64,000 bases of DNA from Catenulispora acidiphila DSM 44928 (GTDB lineage: Bacteria > Actinomycetota > Actinomycetes > Streptomycetales > Catenulisporaceae). The notes under the pieces were generated by a model. The model searched no databases. It was not told the origin of the DNA and worked only from the letters and a program-made list of their open reading frames with translations. This document shows positions 35,114 to 42,490 of the stretch, in pieces; position 1 is the stretch's first letter, and each line of letters opens with the position of its first letter. Made by a program: the position numbers and the translations under genes. The stretch spans positions 3,410,001 to 3,474,000 of the forward strand of contig NC_013131.1 in NCBI RefSeq assembly GCF_000024025.1, written 5' to 3'.

Positions 35114-36112
35114 TCAGTCCTCGTTCTCCAGCTCCGTCTCCATCGGGAAGCCCGCGACCGCGACCAGTCCCGGCGTCCGGAACGTCGTCACCCGGGCGAC
35201 CTTCCCGCCGCGCAGCGTCAGCACCTGTACCGACTCGGCGGCCAGGAGGCGGTCGTCGTCGCCGGAGTACACCGCGAACGCGGGCTGGCCGTTGGCGCGG
35301 ATCGGGATCATCTTGCGGTATTTGCCGTGCATGCCGAGGCGGAAGGTCAGCAGGCGCCGCAGGAACGGCGCGCCGCGGAACCACATCGGCTGCGGCGGCA
35401 TCTCGTAGACCGCGTCCTCTGTCAGCAGCTTCATCAGGGTGTCGACATCGGCTTCGACGAAGGCCTTCGCCCAGCGGTCCAGGATCTCGCGCTGCTCGGC
35501 CTGCGTGGGCTCGGCGACGTCCTCGACGTCCGGGGCGACCTCCGCGAGCCGGGCGCGGGCCCGCTTCAGCAGGCTGTTGACCGCCGCCACGGTGAGGTCC
35601 AGCAGCGCGGCGACCTCGGCGGAGCGCCAGCCCAGGACGTCACGCAGGATCAGGACCGCGCGCTGGCGGGGCGGCAGGTACTGCAGGGCCGCGACCAGCG
35701 CCAGGCGCAGGCCGGAGCGGGCCGCGACGACCGAGGCCGGGTCGGCGCCGGCCGCGGCGGACACCCCGGTGTCCAGCAGCACGTCCGGGAACGGCTGCAG
35801 CCATGTGATCTCCGGCGGGATCGCGCTCAGATCGCCCTCGGGGTCGGTGTGCGGGGTGCCGATGCCGGCCGGCAGGGGACGCCGCGCGCGGTGCTCCAGC
35901 GCGGTCAGGCAGGCGTTGGTGGCGATGCGGTACAGCCAGGTGCGCAGGGACGCGCGTCCCTCGAAGCCCTCGTAGGAGCGCCAGGCGCGCAGGTAGGTCT
36001 CCTGGACCAGGTCCTCGGCGTCGTGGATGGAGCCGAGCATCCGGTAGCAGTGCGCCAGGATCTCCGGCCGGAAGGGGTCGGCCAGCCGGACGAAGTCGTC
36101 CTCGACCCGCAT
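35114..36112 (-). CDS. ECF sigma factor with SnoaL-like C-terminal domain (SigG/SigX5 type)
   Basis: About 332 residues. Region 2 ([20 protein letters not shown], then [16 protein letters not shown]) and region 4 ([40 protein letters not shown]) are followed by a SnoaL/NTF2-like domain (about 205-330: [40 protein letters not shown]). This layout is that of SigG-like factors whose SnoaL part tunes activity without an anti-sigma protein. Start ATG 36112 is preferred: GGGAG lies four bases upstream. An upstream ATG (36205) would add a Thr/Met repeat coded by a trinucleotide tract. Confidence 0.88.
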   Translation of the reverse strand: MRVEDDFVRLADPFRPEILAHCYRMLGSIHDAEDLVQETYLRAWRSYEGFEGRASLRTWLYRIATNACLTALEHRARRPLPAGIGTPHTDPEGDLSAIPPEITWLQPFPDVLLDTGVSAAAGADPASVVAARSGLRLALVAALQYLPPRQRAVLILRDVLGWRSAEVAALLDLTVAAVNSLLKRARARLAEVAPDVEDVAEPTQAEQREILDRWAKAFVEADVDTLMKLLTEDAVYEMPPQPMWFRGAPFLRRLLTFRLGMHGKYRKMIPIRANGQPAFAVYSGDDDRLLAAESVQVLTLRGGKVARVTTFRTPGLVAVAGFPMETELENED

Positions 36113-36144
36113 CTCGCTCCCTGCCGTCGGTGGGTCCGCCTCGG

Positions 36145-36210
36145 GTGTCACGGGTGTCGTGGTCGTCGTCATCGTCATGGTCGTCATGGTCGTCACGATG
36201 GTCATCCGCA
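36145..36210. repeat. GTC/CAT/GGT trinucleotide-type tract between sigG-like and MFS genes
   Basis: The sequence reads GTCGTGGTCGTCGTCATCGT then CATGGTCGTCATGGTCGTCA and is a slippage-prone run in the shared promoter region of two divergent genes. It is open in frame with both neighbours and can mislead start calls on either side. Length change here could alter promoter spacing. Confidence 0.6.
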
Positions 36211-36329
36211 GTCTCCCGGCGCCTCAAGATTGGCACGAACGTGCCCTCGGCGGTACCGACTCGCCCGGACCCGGGAAGTGGGCGGTGGATCGGCGCCCAC
36301 TTCCGCCGGCGGGGCGGGTCAGCACCGAT

Positions 36330-37886
36330 ATGAGTACGACACCGGCTACCGACGCCGACCGAAAGCCGCCGATGACGGCGGCCCAACGCTGGGTCCTGAC
36401 CCTCACTTCGCTGGCCGCCTTCATGATCGCCCTGGACGGCACCATCGTCACCACGGCGCTGACCACTATCCGCAAGTCCCTGAACACCTCCGTCGAGGCG
36501 CTGGAGTGGACCGTCAGCGCCTACATCCTCACCTTCGCCGTGCTGATGCTCACCGGCTCGGCCCTCGGCGACCGCTTCGGCCGCCGCAAGGTCTTCGTCG
36601 GCGGTCTGACCCTGTTCACCGCCGCCTCGGCCGCCTGCGGCCTGTCCTCGACCGTCGCCGAGCTGATCGCGGCGCGCGCCGTCCAGGGCGTCGGCGCCGC
36701 GGTCATCATGCCGCTGGCCATAGCGCAGCTCGGCGCCGCGTTCCCGCCGCAGGAGCGCGGGCGCGCGATGGGCGTCTCGGCCGGCATCATCGGCCTGGCC
36801 ACCGCCGGCGGCCCGTTCGTCGGCGGCGTGGTGGCGCAAGGACTCGCCTGGCAGTGGCTGTTCTGGGTCAACGTCCCGGTCGGGGTGCTGGTCATCGCCG
36901 GCGTCCTGCTGAAGATGTCCGAGACGCACCAGCATCCGGGACAGCCTCAAGGCCCGCGCGCACGTCTGGACCTGGTCGGCGTCCTGCTCACCACCGGCGG
37001 CGTCCTGGGTCTGGTGTGGGCGCTGGTCCGGGGGAACGACGCGGGCTGGCTCTCGCCGGAGACGCTCGGCGCGGCGGCGATCGGCGTCGTGCTGACGGTC
37101 GCGTTCGTGTTCTGGGAACTGCGCGTCCCGGCGCCGATGGTCCCGATGCACTTCTTCACGCACCGAGCCTTCTCAGCGGGCAACGTCGCGAGCTTCACCA
37201 TGACCGGCGCGATGTACGCCCAGCTGTACTTCCTGGCGCAGTACTACCAGACCGTCCTGCACTACGGCCCGTTCGGCGCGGGGGTCCGAATGATGCCGTT
37301 CTCAGCGACGCTCCTGGTCTTCGGCCCACTTTCCGGACGACTGGCGGACCGCCTGGGGGAGCGCCGCCTGGTCTCCACCGGTCTGGCGGTCCAGTCGCTC
37401 GGCCTGGTCGCCATCGCCCTACTCGCCGACCACCACGCCGCCTACCTGGCGATGGTCCCCGCGCTGGTCCTCAGCGGCGCCGGGGTGTCCACCGGCATCC
37501 CGCCGACGCAGAAGGCCGTGGTCAGCGCGGTGCAGCCGCACCAGATCGGCCAGGCCTCAGGCGTGTTCAGCATGCTGCGCCAGTTCGGCGCACTGTTCGG
37601 GACCGCCGTATCGGTCGCGGTCTTCGCCGCCTCCGGCAGCTACGCGAGCGTGCAGCGCTTCACCGACGGATTCACCGCCGCGATCTCGGTCGGCGCGGCG
37701 CTCGCGGCGGTCGGAGCCGTCGCCGCGCTGCTGCTGCCGCGGCTGCGCGGTACGGGTCCTGCGGGTCCTGCTGGTCCTGCTGGTCCTGCGGGCTCTGCGG
37801 GTTCTGCGGGTTCTGCGACAACAGGGTCCTCGGGGACCTCGGGATCCACCGAGCCGTCAGGGCGCGAGCCGATCGCAGCCCGCTGA
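36330..37886 (+). CDS. MFS drug exporter, DHA2 (EmrB/QacA) family
   Basis: A 518-residue, 14-helix transporter. Motif A is GSALGDRFGRRKVFVGG; motif C-like glycine/proline residues occur in TAGGPFVGGVVAQGLAWQWL followed by FWVNVPVG. The family exports lipophilic drugs by proton antiport. The C-terminal 45 residues are a cytosolic GPAGPAGPAGSAGSAGSA-type tail encoded by a repeated GGTCCTGCT tract (about 37755-37820). ATG 36330 matches the family start (MTAAQRWVLTLTSLAAFMIA soon after). No TetR regulator is adjacent; the SigG-like factor is divergent. Confidence 0.92.
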   Translation: MSTTPATDADRKPPMTAAQRWVLTLTSLAAFMIALDGTIVTTALTTIRKSLNTSVEALEWTVSAYILTFAVLMLTGSALGDRFGRRKVFVGGLTLFTAASAACGLSSTVAELIAARAVQGVGAAVIMPLAIAQLGAAFPPQERGRAMGVSAGIIGLATAGGPFVGGVVAQGLAWQWLFWVNVPVGVLVIAGVLLKMSETHQHPGQPQGPRARLDLVGVLLTTGGVLGLVWALVRGNDAGWLSPETLGAAAIGVVLTVAFVFWELRVPAPMVPMHFFTHRAFSAGNVASFTMTGAMYAQLYFLAQYYQTVLHYGPFGAGVRMMPFSATLLVFGPLSGRLADRLGERRLVSTGLAVQSLGLVAIALLADHHAAYLAMVPALVLSGAGVSTGIPPTQKAVVSAVQPHQIGQASGVFSMLRQFGALFGTAVSVAVFAASGSYASVQRFTDGFTAAISVGAALAAVGAVAALLLPRLRGTGPAGPAGPAGPAGSAGSAGSATTGSSGTSGSTEPSGREPIAAR

Positions 37887-37967
37887 GACCTCCGCGGGTG
37901 GCGCAGCCCGGTTGAGCGCCGCACCTTGCGCCGGCGGCCGGCGGTCGTGTCCCTGTGGGAAACAGAA

Positions 37968-38011
37968 AACGGTCGTGGCCGGTCCGAACCCCCGGACCGG
38001 CCACGACCGTT
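37968..38011 (-). terminator. Intrinsic terminator of the reverse-strand T7SS transcript
   Basis: A perfect 19-bp stem (AACGGTCGTGGCCGGTCCG, 37968-37986, with its complement 37993-38011) and a 6-base loop. On the reverse strand it is followed by TTTTCTGTTT, so it ends transcription of the gene at 38073-39101. It also protects against read-through from the convergent MFS gene. Confidence 0.92.
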
Positions 38012-38072
38012 GGGCGAGGCCGCGATACCCGCGCGGGCCGCCCGCACAGGGACAGCTGGGCGAATAGCCCCC

Positions 38073-39101
38073 TTACTGCCCGCCGCCCTGCGCAGCTTGC
38101 GAATAGCCCTCGAACTGGGTCTGTTCGCGGTTGTACCGCGTGGTCAGACCGTTGCCGTAGGCCTGCCACCAGGTCATGGCCTGGCCGTGGACGTGGGTGG
38201 TGGTGTTGCCGTAGACCGTCTGGTCGTAGGTGATGCGCGCGTCGTGGAACGACTGCTGGAACTGGTCCGGTGTCATCTGCTGCAGGGCGGCCATGTTGTC
38301 CGCTGAGACCGAGCCCGCTGATGTCGTCGGGGTGTCGCCGGTGGCCATCGAGTTCAGGATCGCCCGGGTGCCGCCGATGCCGCGCATGTGGGCGCTGGAG
38401 GCGATGGCGGCGCGGATGCCGGGGTCGGTGAAGTCCTGCGCGCCGGCCTGGTCCGCGTGCCGGCTCAGCAGGTCCGCGACGACCGCCTGCTCCTGCGGGC
38501 TGCCCTGGCCGTACTGCTGCCGGGCGGCCATGATCTGGTCGTAGCCGTTGTGGCTGCTCTGGCGGAAGCCGTAGACCTCGTCGACGCCGCCCTGGTTGCC
38601 GTGCGAGCCCTCGGACTGCATCAGCTGCGTCACGAAGCCGTTCGGCAGCGGCTGGTGCGTGCCGGCGGCGGGGGTCGCCGGAGTTGTCGTCGGATGGGCC
38701 GGGGTCGTCGCGGGCGTGGTCGCCGTCGTCCCGGTCGTCTGCGCGGCGGTCTGCGCCGTGGTCCCGCCGGCCAGCGACAGGCTCTTGTAGCTGTCAGCCG
38801 TCTTCTGATCCAGCGCCTCGTAGTCCTTCAGCACGGTGGTGATCGCGCCGGTCAGCGTCTCCACGAAGCTGACGACCTTGCCCAGGCTGCCGACCAGCTG
38901 CGTGTGCAGGCTGTTGTTCGCGCTGCCGACCGCCGAGCCGATGCCGGCGAAGCTCATCGCGTCCAGCACCAGCGTCTCCACGGCGCTGACCGTCGAATTG
39001 GAGCTGCCGGTCATGGACTGGAACTGCGCCAGCGCCGTCTGGACCCCGGGGGCGGAGACGGTGAACGGAGGGAGCGTGCTGCTCCCGATCTGGGTCGACA
39101 T
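38073..39101 (-). CDS. Putative type VII secreted effector: WXG-like head, YxxxD signal, C-terminal domain
   Basis: 342 residues. About 1-110 is a helical WXG100-like head (VQTALAQFQSMTGSSNSTVS, GSLGKVVSFVETLTGAITTV) ending in YEALD (94-98), which fits the YxxxD/E type VII export signal. A Thr/Pro/Ala linker (about 113-150) leads to a C-terminal domain (150-335) with QLMQSEGSHGNQGGVDEVYG, SSAHMRGIGGTRAILNSMA and TWWQAYGNGLTTRYNREQTQ. The early Glu and the W/R/E-rich end recall lysozyme-like glycan hydrolases, but I cannot assign a family. No immunity gene lies beside it, which favours a self-directed wall enzyme over a toxin. First gene before the terminator. Confidence 0.75.
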   Translation of the reverse strand: MSTQIGSSTLPPFTVSAPGVQTALAQFQSMTGSSNSTVSAVETLVLDAMSFAGIGSAVGSANNSLHTQLVGSLGKVVSFVETLTGAITTVLKDYEALDQKTADSYKSLSLAGGTTAQTAAQTTGTTATTPATTPAHPTTTPATPAAGTHQPLPNGFVTQLMQSEGSHGNQGGVDEVYGFRQSSHNGYDQIMAARQQYGQGSPQEQAVVADLLSRHADQAGAQDFTDPGIRAAIASSAHMRGIGGTRAILNSMATGDTPTTSAGSVSADNMAALQQMTPDQFQQSFHDARITYDQTVYGNTTTHVHGQAMTWWQAYGNGLTTRYNREQTQFEGYSQAAQGGGQ

Positions 39102-39198
39102 GATCGCTCCCTCTCAAAGACTACAGAGACACAGAGACAAGGGGACATAAGGACGGTGGACCGGACGGGCCGAGGATCCGCTCCGAGCTGTTACAGAT

Positions 39199-40617
39199 CT
39201 ACAGATCGCCGCCGATGACACCGGGGGAGACCGGGGCGCTGGCGCCCCAGACGTCCTCGGTCTCGACCAGCCACGCCGGGATCCGCCGGTTGGCGTCGCC
39301 GCCCATGCCGGCGCCGGCCATGCCGCTCATCGGCATCATCGGCATCATCCCGCCCCGGCTCGCCGCGGCCGCCGCCGCGCCGGTGGCACCCAGCGCGCCG
39401 CCGCCGAAGCTGTTGGCCGCCGAGGCGGTCTCCGCCGCGGTGAGATTCTGCGCGGCGTCGGCCGCCGCCTTGGCCGCCGACGGATCGGCGCCGCCGAGTC
39501 CGCCGACACCGCCGATCGAGCCGCCGCCCCCGCCCCCGCCCCCGAACTTGCCGGCCAGGTAGCGCCCGCCGAGCACGCCGGCGGCGTCCACGGCGGCGTT
39601 CTTGCCGGCCGCGTCGGACTTGGCGGTGTTCGGGTTCGCGACCGGCGTCAGGCGTCCGGTGATCGGGGTCGTCTGCTGCAGTCCGCCGAGCGGCAGTCCG
39701 CCGTTGTTCGCGCCGCCCAGGCCCGTGCCGGTGCCGCCGCCGAGGCCGGTGGTCGTGCCGATGCCGGTGGCGAACTTCCCGCCGGCCGCCGCCGCGGCCG
39801 CGGCCAGGCCGACCGTGAACATGTCGCCGAACAGCGAGGAGGAGGCTTGGTCCGGCTGGCCGGGTGTGGCCGGCGAGCCGGGGGTCTGGTTGGGGTTCTG
39901 GTTCTGGTTCGGGTTCTGGACCAGGACCGGGACGCCGTTGGCGTCCAGCACGACCGGCGTGGTGTCGGTGCCGAGCCCGGTGCCCGGGCCGGTGCCGTTC
40001 ACCGTCGGCGTGGTGCCGCCGGGGGTCGGGGGGAAGCGGTCCTGCGCGACCACGTAGCTGCCGGCCAGGGTCGTCATCACGGCGACCGCCTGGGCGTGCG
40101 CGGAGTTCGCGGCGTTGACCGCCGACTGCTGCGCCTGCACCGCCGACATCGCCTTGGCCTGGTCGGACTGCATCTGCGCGACCGCCGCCTGGGAGGTGGT
40201 GGCGTCGATCGGCAGCGGCGTGGTGGCCAGCGCCAGCGTGGCCGGCGGGACCACCGGGACGTCGACCGCCGCCGGCATCGCGGCGCGCGCGGCGACCAGC
40301 GAGTCGACCGCGTCGTAGGTCAGGTCGCGCATCCGCAGCGAGGTCTCGGCGACCTTGCGCAGACCGCCGATCAGGTCGGTGACCATGCGCTTGTACTCGT
40401 CGGAGGCGGTGCCCTGCCACTCGCCGTCGAACGAGCGCAGCCGGCCCTCCAGGTTCGAGGCCTGCTCGTGCAGCATCTTGCCGGTGGCGTCCCAGGTCTG
40501 GGCGGTGGTGGTGCCGGTCGCCGGGTCGCTGTCGTAGAGCATCTGCGTCAGCTGGGGCAGCGAGTACTGGGCGAAGTCGGTGACTCCCTCAGACGTCGGA
40601 GACGTAGGCACGGTCAC
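39199..40617 (-). CDS. PPE-like T7SS substrate, Gly/Ala-rich C-terminus
   Basis: About 472 residues. The N-terminal helical domain has WQG at 67-69 (GEWQGTASDEYKRMVTDLIG) and YDAVD (101-105) as the export signal. The middle is Pro/Gly/Asn-rich (QNPNQNQNPNQTPG; GGGGGGGGSIGGVGGLGG) and the end is WLVETEDVWGASAPVSPGVI, a tail typical of PPE-like proteins in actinobacterial ESX loci. Start GTG 40617 overlaps the upstream stop (GTGA) and has GGGAGG; an earlier in-frame ATG gives an Arg-rich, implausible leader. Probably secreted as a pair with the preceding product. Confidence 0.8.
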   Translation of the reverse strand: MTVPTSPTSEGVTDFAQYSLPQLTQMLYDSDPATGTTTAQTWDATGKMLHEQASNLEGRLRSFDGEWQGTASDEYKRMVTDLIGGLRKVAETSLRMRDLTYDAVDSLVAARAAMPAAVDVPVVPPATLALATTPLPIDATTSQAAVAQMQSDQAKAMSAVQAQQSAVNAANSAHAQAVAVMTTLAGSYVVAQDRFPPTPGGTTPTVNGTGPGTGLGTDTTPVVLDANGVPVLVQNPNQNQNPNQTPGSPATPGQPDQASSSLFGDMFTVGLAAAAAAAGGKFATGIGTTTGLGGGTGTGLGGANNGGLPLGGLQQTTPITGRLTPVANPNTAKSDAAGKNAAVDAAGVLGGRYLAGKFGGGGGGGGSIGGVGGLGGADPSAAKAAADAAQNLTAAETASAANSFGGGALGATGAAAAAASRGGMMPMMPMSGMAGAGMGGDANRRIPAWLVETEDVWGASAPVSPGVIGGDL

Positions 40618-41429
40618 GAACCTCCCTGCTGGGAACCTGGCATGGTGGCGGTCCAGGAGGCGTCCTGGCCGGGGACGGCGGAAGCGCCCGGGTCCGGCGG
40701 CGGCGTCCACAACGGCAGCGCGCCGGACTGGTTGTCAGCGCCGGTGTCGAAGGTGACGCTCCCCGAGGTGTTCGCCGGCGGCTGGTGGGACTTGGACTTG
40801 GTGGCGCCGCCCAACAGCGCACCGCCCAGCAGCGCGCCTGCGAGCGGCACCGCGTTCACCGGGGAGGCGAACGGTCCGCTCGTGTTCTGATTCGGGACCC
40901 AGGGACTCGGGGCGGCCTGGGTCGAACCCTGGCTGTTCTGGCCGTACTGGCTGCCCTGGTCGCCCTGGTGGTGCTGGCCGCTGTTCCCGCCGCCGTGGTG
41001 GTGGTGCTGCGTCGGATCGCTGTACTGGCCCTGCTGGCCGGGGTGCTCGTAGTGGCCGTTGTTCTGCCAGGCGCCGGAGTCGGACCCGCCGCCGGAGGTC
41101 GATCCGGGCGGTCCGCCCAGACCCCAGGCGACGTTCTCGTCGGCGTGCTTGTAGCCGTCGGCGACCGTGCCGGTGACGTTCCCGGCGAACGCGATCGCCG
41201 TCTTGACCTGCCCGAGCAGGCTGAACATCTCCTCGACGGCGGCCTGTTCGCCGGCGCCCAGGCTCCAGGCCTCGTGGAAGGCGCCGTACTGCGGCTGCGT
41301 CCCGGACATGGTGGCTAGGTGGTCCATCGGTGCCTGAAGACTCTGGATCTGCGTCGTGAACTCGTCGGCGAAATCGGTCAGAGACTGCAGGTGGATGGAG
41401 AAGGACTGTTCGGGCGAGGGCTCGGACAT
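40614..41429 (-). CDS. T7SS-associated His/Gly/Gln-rich protein with YxxxD signal
   Basis: 271 residues. A helical N-terminal domain (SFSIHLQSLTDFADEFTTQI; EAWSLGAGEQAAVEEMFSLL) ends with YKHAD, the YxxxD pattern. A His/Gln/Gly-rich stretch (DPTQHHHHGGGNSGQHHQGD) and a Pro/Ser tail with a short hydrophobic run (VPLAGALLGGALLGGA) follow. It is translationally coupled to the PPE-like gene, so the two may form a PE/PPE-like heterodimer. No WXG motif is visible. The histidine run could bind metal; this is only inferred from composition. Confidence 0.72.
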   Translation of the reverse strand: MSEPSPEQSFSIHLQSLTDFADEFTTQIQSLQAPMDHLATMSGTQPQYGAFHEAWSLGAGEQAAVEEMFSLLGQVKTAIAFAGNVTGTVADGYKHADENVAWGLGGPPGSTSGGGSDSGAWQNNGHYEHPGQQGQYSDPTQHHHHGGGNSGQHHQGDQGSQYGQNSQGSTQAAPSPWVPNQNTSGPFASPVNAVPLAGALLGGALLGGATKSKSHQPPANTSGSVTFDTGADNQSGALPLWTPPPDPGASAVPGQDASWTATMPGSQQGGS

Positions 41430-41580
41430 CGCTCACAGCTCCTGGTGGATTTTGGTCGGGGCTGGGGTGGCCGCAGCAGGCCGGTGGGACAGCAGAGGCG
41501 GAGCCGTGGGCACGGCCGGCGGCGGGAGGGGGATCCCGCCGGCGGAGTCGGGGGTACGCCGTGCCCGACGGCGGTCCGTA

Positions 41581-41883
41581 TCAGGCGAAGTAGCTCGTGT
41601 TCTGCTGCTCGAGCGCGTACTGCAGGTCGTGGGCCTCGTTGACCTTGGCCGAGAACTGGTTGATGGTGGCGATGATGTCGTTCGTCGCCTGGCGCAGCTT
41701 GGTCTCGGCCTGGTCGGCCGCGACACCGGCGGAGGAGTTGGACTCCACCCACGTCTGCTTCATCGGCTGCAGCGACTGCAGCAGCTCCTCCAGGTAGGAG
41801 GTGAGGGCGGCGGCCTTGGCGGACAGCGAGCCCGCGCTGGACTGCAGCGCGCCGAAATTGACGCTGATCTGGTCGGCGGTCAT
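41581..41883 (-). CDS. WXG100 family protein with WVE turn (EsxA/B-like)
   Basis: Exactly 100 residues with the helix-turn-helix of ESAT-6 proteins (ISVNFGALQSSAGSLSAKAA; LTSYLEELLQSLQPMKQTW; ATNDIIATINQFSAKVNEAH). The turn motif is W45-V-E rather than W-x-G, and the C-terminus has YALEQ rather than YxxxD/E. It lies directly downstream of another WXG100-like gene, the usual heterodimer pairing. Start ATG 41883. One partner of such dimers often lacks the export signal, consistent with this one. Confidence 0.9.
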   Translation of the reverse strand: MTADQISVNFGALQSSAGSLSAKAAALTSYLEELLQSLQPMKQTWVESNSSAGVAADQAETKLRQATNDIIATINQFSAKVNEAHDLQYALEQQNTSYFA

Positions 41884-41925
41884 GTCTTCTCAGATCCCTT
41901 CTTCAGATCGGACGGTGGTGGGTGA

Positions 41926-42276
41926 TCAGACGCCGCCGAGGCGGGACAGCACGGTGTTGCTGTTGCCGGCGCTGCCGGCGAGCTGGCGCAGGGTGTCCGA
42001 CACCTGGCTGTCGCCGGAGCCGTAGTTCTGGAAGCTCTTGTTCACCAGGTCCGACATGACGTCGATCTCGCGCGAGGCGACCGTCATCTGCTCCTGCAGC
42101 TCGGTGTGCAGGTTCCAGAAGGCGATGGCCTGGCTGCCCTGGTACTGGGCCAGCGTCGAGGTCAGGTCGTTCTCCAGGTCGGACATGGTCTTCTTCGCGT
42201 TAGCGGCGCACTCCGTAAAGCCCTGGATCGCCTGCGTCATCGCAGCGGCGTCACTCAGGAAACCGGGACCGGCCAC
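41926..42276 (-). CDS. WXG100-like protein with YQG turn and YxxxD signal
   Basis: About 116 residues with the same fold as its neighbour: FLSDAAAMTQAIQGFTECAA, then the turn Y45-Q-G (TLAQYQGSQAIAFWNLHTEL), a second helix, and YGSGD at 85-89 as the export signal. Start GTG 42276 is fixed by AAGGAGG eight bases upstream. Trp is replaced by Tyr in the turn, but Gly is kept; the partner has Trp without Gly. Both turns fall at residue 45, so together they look like one complementary EsxA/EsxB-type pair. First gene of the esx transcript. Confidence 0.88.
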   Translation of the reverse strand: MAGPGFLSDAAAMTQAIQGFTECAANAKKTMSDLENDLTSTLAQYQGSQAIAFWNLHTELQEQMTVASREIDVMSDLVNKSFQNYGSGDSQVSDTLRQLAGSAGNSNTVLSRLGGV

Positions 42277-42490
42277 GAGGGCCACCTCCTTCTGTCTGGG
42301 AACCCGTGGTTGGGGGTGGCCGGAGCAGGTTCTCCGGCCGATAACCGATACGTTAGGGAATCTGTGCACTACCACCACACGGCACAACTGCCGGTCGAGG
42401 CGACGGCACAAGTACCCACGCGTCGGGCTGGACGTCGTCAGAACACTGATTGGCCGCCGGAATCCCGCCGTTCAGCCCGCTGCTGTTCAC
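42277..42490. promoter_or_regulatory. Gap between eccC and the esx pair
   Basis: 214 bases on the reverse-strand path from eccC to the esx genes. Apart from the ribosome-binding site AAGGAGG near the esx start, I see no clear hairpin with a T-tract. It probably contains the promoter of the esx-PPE-effector transcript. Confidence 0.4.

Noticed and set aside
33728-37915. A 1395-codon open frame across YCII, ECF42 and MFS genes
   Set aside because: Its product is Arg/Pro/Gly-rich with no domain and it overlaps several well-supported genes in other frames.
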